Shown here piece after piece: positions 6,178 to 8,743 of a DNA stretch of 8,743 nucleotides (positions within the stretch are counted from its first letter, which is position 1; each line of letters opens with the position of its first letter). Below the pieces are notes generated by a model. That model saw only the letters and a program-made list of their open reading frames with translations. It made no database searches and was not told the origin of the DNA. This DNA is from a candidate division GN15 bacterium (lineage in GTDB: Bacteria; Zixibacteria; MSB-5A5; GN15; FEB-12), in contig WJKG01000079.1 of NCBI GenBank assembly GCA_014729205.1, positions 1-8,743 of the forward strand, in the 5' to 3' direction. Position numbers and translations under genes: made by a program.

Positions 6178-6948
6178 ATGACAGTCACCAATCGACATAT
6201 TCGATACACGCTCCTTCTGGTCATCATCGGACTGCTGGTCTACCTTGCATTGGGATACGGCACAAGATCATTCGAGGCCTACTGTCCCTTCGGTGGGGCC
6301 GAAAGCCTGTGGGGGCTGATCACACAAGGAGAGTTCACCTGTGCACTGGGACCACTCAACCTCTCCATCATGCTGGCCCTGTTAGGCCTTGCACTGCTTT
6401 CCAAAAAATCATTCTGTGGCTGGGCCTGCCCGATCGGGCTTCTGGGAGAACTAGGTGGCAAGCTTGGCGGCAGGCTTTGGCGAAAGCGACCAAAGGTAGA
6501 GAAGAGAACGAATGGCTACCTGAAGCTGCTCCGTTATGTGATACTGGTGGTCGTTCTGTATTTCACTTACCATACTGGCGAGCTCATACTCAGAGGATTC
6601 GATCCTTTCTATCTTATCTTCTCCGGATTCGGCCACGGGAGTCTGGGGTGGATCTCAATAGCCGTATTAGGGGGCATTGTGGTCGCTGCTCTTGTTGTAC
6701 CCATGGCATTTTGTCGGTACCTATGTCCGCTGGGCGCTGTCTTCGATCCATTCAGTCGGCTTGGGCTGCTGAAAGTATCGCGAGACGATTCCTCGTGCAC
6801 AGCTTGCGGCATGTGCACCCAGGCCTGCCCGCACGAAATCGGGGTTGACGAGATCGAAGTAGTCCGGCACAGGGATTGCACCAATTGCCTGGAATGCGTC
6901 GATGTCTGTCCCGAGGATGACGTGTTGTCTATACGGGCGAGATTGTAG
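6178..6948 (+). CDS. NapH/CcoG-like membrane polyferredoxin (4Fe-4S electron-transfer protein)
   Basis: A 256-residue integral membrane iron-sulfur protein. Hydrophobic segments lie at about 10-28, 61-75, 117-131 and 156-176. Two membrane-adjacent CxxxCP motifs are present: FCGWACPIG (79-87) and FCRYLCPLGA (178-187). The C-terminal cytoplasmic part has two ferredoxin motifs, CTACGMCTQACP (207-218) and CTNCLECVDVCP (234-245), enough for two [4Fe-4S] clusters. An early YCPFGG motif (35-40) and C55 are also seen, as in NapH/NosR/CcoG relatives. It probably passes electrons across or along the membrane to an envelope acceptor. AGGAAGG lies 9 bases before the ATG. The next gene starts 9 bases after its stop, so they are likely cotranscribed. 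No nap, nos or cco genes are nearby, so assignment to nitrate reduction, N2O reduction or oxidase assembly is not supported. Confidence 0.9.
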   Translation: MTVTNRHIRYTLLLVIIGLLVYLALGYGTRSFEAYCPFGGAESLWGLITQGEFTCALGPLNLSIMLALLGLALLSKKSFCGWACPIGLLGELGGKLGGRLWRKRPKVEKRTNGYLKLLRYVILVVVLYFTYHTGELILRGFDPFYLIFSGFGHGSLGWISIAVLGGIVVAALVVPMAFCRYLCPLGAVFDPFSRLGLLKVSRDDSSCTACGMCTQACPHEIGVDEIEVVRHRDCTNCLECVDVCPEDDVLSIRARL

Positions 6949-6957
6949 GAGTCATAC

Positions 6958-7335
6958 GTGCGTGTATCTCGATTCATCATACCGGTTCTCGTTGTGGTCG
7001 CTCTTCTTGTGGGTTATTCGCTGCGGCTAGCCTTCACGCAGCCTACCACTAATATCTCGTACGCTCGGACCGGCGATACTATTGAGAATGCTCAGCAGGC
7101 CACATTCATTGTTGAAGGAGTGAAATGCAAGGGGACGGCCAGCTTCTTCAGCTCACTGTATGAAGACACTCCGGGGGTAATCGCAATCGAGACCTTTGCA
7201 AGTGAGCATAAGGCTGTCTTCACATATGACCCCGATGTCATAGGTATTGAGCAGATCAAGTCGATCATGGAAGCACCAATTGACTTCGATGATGGAACCA
7301 GTGAGCAGGTATTCCGCTGCCTTGCTGTCGAGTAG
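6958..7335 (+). CDS. Small membrane-anchored protein with an HMA-like (heavy-metal-associated) fold, single cysteine
   Basis: A 125-residue protein starting at GTG with AGGAG 6 bases upstream. Residues 6-26 form a signal anchor, placing the rest in the periplasm or outside. Residues 48-108 read as a ferredoxin-like beta-alpha-beta-beta-alpha-beta unit of the HMA/MerP kind: ATFIVEGVKC, a helix (TASFFSSLYED), GVIAIETF, KAVFTYDP, then a helix (GIEQIKSIMEA). In classic HMA domains the first loop holds CxxC; here it is VKCKGTA with only C57. The only other cysteine is C121, near the C-terminus. Metal binding is therefore uncertain. A one-thiol site, pairing with C121, or a redox role are alternatives. 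It sits 9 bases after the polyferredoxin gene and probably works with it. Confidence 0.72.
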   Translation: MRVSRFIIPVLVVVALLVGYSLRLAFTQPTTNISYARTGDTIENAQQATFIVEGVKCKGTASFFSSLYEDTPGVIAIETFASEHKAVFTYDPDVIGIEQIKSIMEAPIDFDDGTSEQVFRCLAVE

Positions 7336-7361
7336 CTACTAATCCCCTCTTGAGACAGTTG

Positions 7362-7841
7362 TCATTGAGCCAAAATACTCTGAAGCATCTCGTGCTCCTC
7401 GACGGCGACCTGCCCCATCACCTTCTCAATTGTCCCGCCAAACATCTTGCTCATCAGTCCAATATTCATCTGGGCTACGTATACCTGACCGTCATCCCTT
7501 TCAAAAACGCCGATTCGACACGGCATCATTGCCGTCACCTTGCGGTTCTCATTCTCTGAGAGAATGGCATAAGCGTGATCAGGTTGGCACAGAGACAGTA
7601 TCTTCATCGGTTTGGCATCGGCATGCCCGGCTTTGGTCAGACTTGCCTGCAGGTCGTACACTTTGGGCACCATCCAGCCGTGATTCAGCGCAGATTGCTC
7701 AATAGCAACCACGGTCTCGTTGAGTGACATACTGCTGGGACTGATGGTGAGCATCATGGAAGGCATCACCGTCCACACCACTAATCCAGTGATTGCGGCT
7801 CCAGCTGCGATACCCAGGATAAACACGACAATTCTGTTCAT
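7362..7841 (-). CDS. Membrane-anchored DUF302 protein
   Basis: A 159-residue protein using ATG at 7841-7839, which has GAGG 6 bases upstream. The open frame continues upstream to an ATG at 7940, but that would put 33 mostly polar, basic residues before the anchor, so the shorter start is preferred. Residues 4-26 are a transmembrane signal anchor. The rest is a DUF302 domain (about 35-130) with its hallmarks: LSLCQP (83-87) and MMPCRIGVFE (105-114), giving conserved cysteines C85 and C108. The biochemical role of DUF302 is not established; members often occur with sulfur, redox or metal-handling genes. It converges on the HMA-like gene with 26 bases between stops and no clear terminator, and is divergent from the DUF1801 gene across 200 bases. 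Confidence 0.85.
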   Translation of the reverse strand: MNRIVVFILGIAAGAAITGLVVWTVMPSMMLTISPSSMSLNETVVAIEQSALNHGWMVPKVYDLQASLTKAGHADAKPMKILSLCQPDHAYAILSENENRKVTAMMPCRIGVFERDDGQVYVAQMNIGLMSKMFGGTIEKVMGQVAVEEHEMLQSILAQ

Positions 7842-8041
7842 TTGTAACCTCATGCATTTCTGTGATACAGCACGTTTGTTCCTGGTTGGATTCATGATCC
7901 GGTGGAAACGATTCAAAAAAGCGATTGCCGCTGACAACACCGGGCCTCAGCATTTCGTACCTATTTGCAGTGGACTAAGGATGACCAGATGTCAGGTTTC
8001 CAACGCAGAGTCGGTTTCACTTCTAAGAGCGAGTTCAGTCG

Positions 8042-8461
8042 ATGAGCGAGAACAAGACAAAACCAACGAACCGGGGCGTGAAAACTTTCATAAAAAGTGT
8101 CGACGACGCCCAGAAGCGAGCAGATTGCGAAGCACTGCTGGATCTAATGCAGGAGGCCACGGGAGAGAAACCCAGAATGTGGGGGGACAGCCTGATCGGC
8201 TTCGGCGATTACCACTACAAGTACGATAGCGGCCGCGAAGGAGACTGGTTCGTCGCAGGCTTTTCACCCCGGAAGGCGAATATAAGCATCTATCTGATGT
8301 GTGGTTTGGACCACGTTGCAGAGCAACTGGAGAGGCTTGGCAAACACAAGCGTGGTAAGGGTTGTCTGTATATCAAGCGGCTCGAGGATATCGACCAGAA
8401 GGTCCTTGCCTCTATAATCAAGAAGTCGGCTGCTTACCTGAAGAAACGGTATCCGTCCTGA
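8042..8461 (+). CDS. DUF1801 domain protein (YdhG-like)
   Basis: A 139-residue cytoplasmic protein of typical family length. The N-terminus (TKPTNRGVKTFIKSVDDAQKR) begins as usual for this family. The core motifs MWGDSLIGFGDYHYKY (46-61), GREGDWFVAGFSPRK (64-78), LGKHKRGKGCLYIKRLEDID and the C-terminal helix follow in the expected order. It has no membrane segment or signal. The upstream ribosome site is poor (GAGCGAG region), but the start agrees with homologous N-termini. The function of DUF1801 is unknown and there is no evident link to neighbours; it converges on ettA with 13 bases between stops. Confidence 0.88.
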   Translation: MSENKTKPTNRGVKTFIKSVDDAQKRADCEALLDLMQEATGEKPRMWGDSLIGFGDYHYKYDSGREGDWFVAGFSPRKANISIYLMCGLDHVAEQLERLGKHKRGKGCLYIKRLEDIDQKVLASIIKKSAAYLKKRYPS

Positions 8462-8474
8462 ATTGCGGTATTCC

Positions 8475-8743
8475 TCAGGAGCGCACCAGTGTCCGGTAGC
8501 GATTGCGTCGATTCTCGAATACTCTGTCGCCGAGCTCTTTCTGGCGCCACTGTTGATAGGCCGAGAAGTTACCCTCGAACCAGCGTACGTTACCATCGCC
8601 CTCGAACGCCAGGATATGGCTGCAGACCCGGTCCAAAAAGAAGCGATCGTGGCTAATCACCATCACGCAGCCGGAAAACTGCATAATGGCCTCCTCGAGC
8701 ATACGGAGCGTGTTTACATCGAGGTCGTTAGTTGGCTCATCCA
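8475..8743 (-). CDS. ettA: Energy-dependent translational throttle protein EttA, C-terminal end (partial)
   Basis: The last 88 residues of an ABC-F protein; the rest lies beyond the right edge. The frame at the edge starts inside the Walker B/D-loop of the second ATPase domain (DEPTNDLDVNTLRMLEEA), followed by the switch histidine in VISHDRFFLDRVCSHIL. It then has the EttA-type ending: FEGDGNVRWFEGNFSAYQQ, a helix with KELGD, and NRRNRYRTL. This tail matches EttA rather than Uup (no coiled coil) or other ABC-F members. EttA binds the ribosomal E site and tunes early elongation to the ATP/ADP ratio. It ends 13 bases from the convergent DUF1801 gene. Confidence 0.93.
   Translation of the reverse strand, partial: DEPTNDLDVNTLRMLEEAIMQFSGCVMVISHDRFFLDRVCSHILAFEGDGNVRWFEGNFSAYQQWRQKELGDRVFENRRNRYRTLVRS

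Noticed and set aside
7842..7940. Upstream extension of the DUF302 protein to the ATG at 7940
   Set aside because: Adds 33 mostly polar, basic residues before a clear signal anchor, while the ATG at 7841 has a well-placed GAGG.
7720..8229. 169-codon plus-strand open frame spanning the divergent gap
   Set aside because: It covers the DUF302 gene in antisense and runs out of frame into the DUF1801 gene; no family likeness.

Overview
The window reads as a chromosomal segment of a Gram-negative-type (two-membrane) bacterium of moderate G+C. The two-membrane inference rests on an outer-membrane beta-barrel protein with a classic C-terminal aromatic strand, next to an ABC uptake system with a lipoprotein binding protein. 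Nothing here fixes the phylum. No transposase, phage gene, CRISPR array, tRNA or rRNA was seen.

Layout: (1) 1-906 (+): the 3' end of a sensor histidine kinase gene and a complete OmpR-type response regulator, one base apart. (2) 907-1670: a 764-base stretch without a convincing gene, holding short repeats, a possible promoter and a series of predicted stem-loops. (3) 1671-6000 (+): a four-gene unit consisting of a porin-like outer-membrane protein, then the ATPase (with CBS domains), permease and lipoprotein binding protein of an OpuA/ProU-type glycine betaine (quaternary amine) importer. A very long perfect stem-loop sits between porin and ATPase genes, and a strong intrinsic terminator closes the unit. 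(4) 6178-7335 (+): a polyferredoxin-like membrane protein (NapH/CcoG-like) followed by a small membrane-anchored HMA-like protein with a single cysteine in place of CxxC. (5) 7362-7841 (-): a membrane-anchored DUF302 protein, convergent with the previous pair. (6) 8042-8461 (+): a DUF1801 protein. (7) 8475-8743 (-): the 3' end of ettA, an ABC-F translation factor.

How the genes may work together: the porin and importer form a plausible path for compatible solutes from outside the cell to the cytoplasm (outer-membrane channel, Trp-cage lipoprotein, permease, ATPase gated through CBS domains). The adjacent two-component system is a candidate regulator, by position only. The 6178-7841 cluster looks like a redox or metal-related envelope module, with iron-sulfur clusters, an HMA-like fold and a DUF302 protein with conserved cysteines. 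Its substrate cannot be read from the sequence.

The most interesting items are the intercistronic stem-loop at 2961-3024, the porin-importer linkage, the structured non-coding stretch at 907-1670, and the polyferredoxin / one-cysteine HMA / DUF302 cluster.
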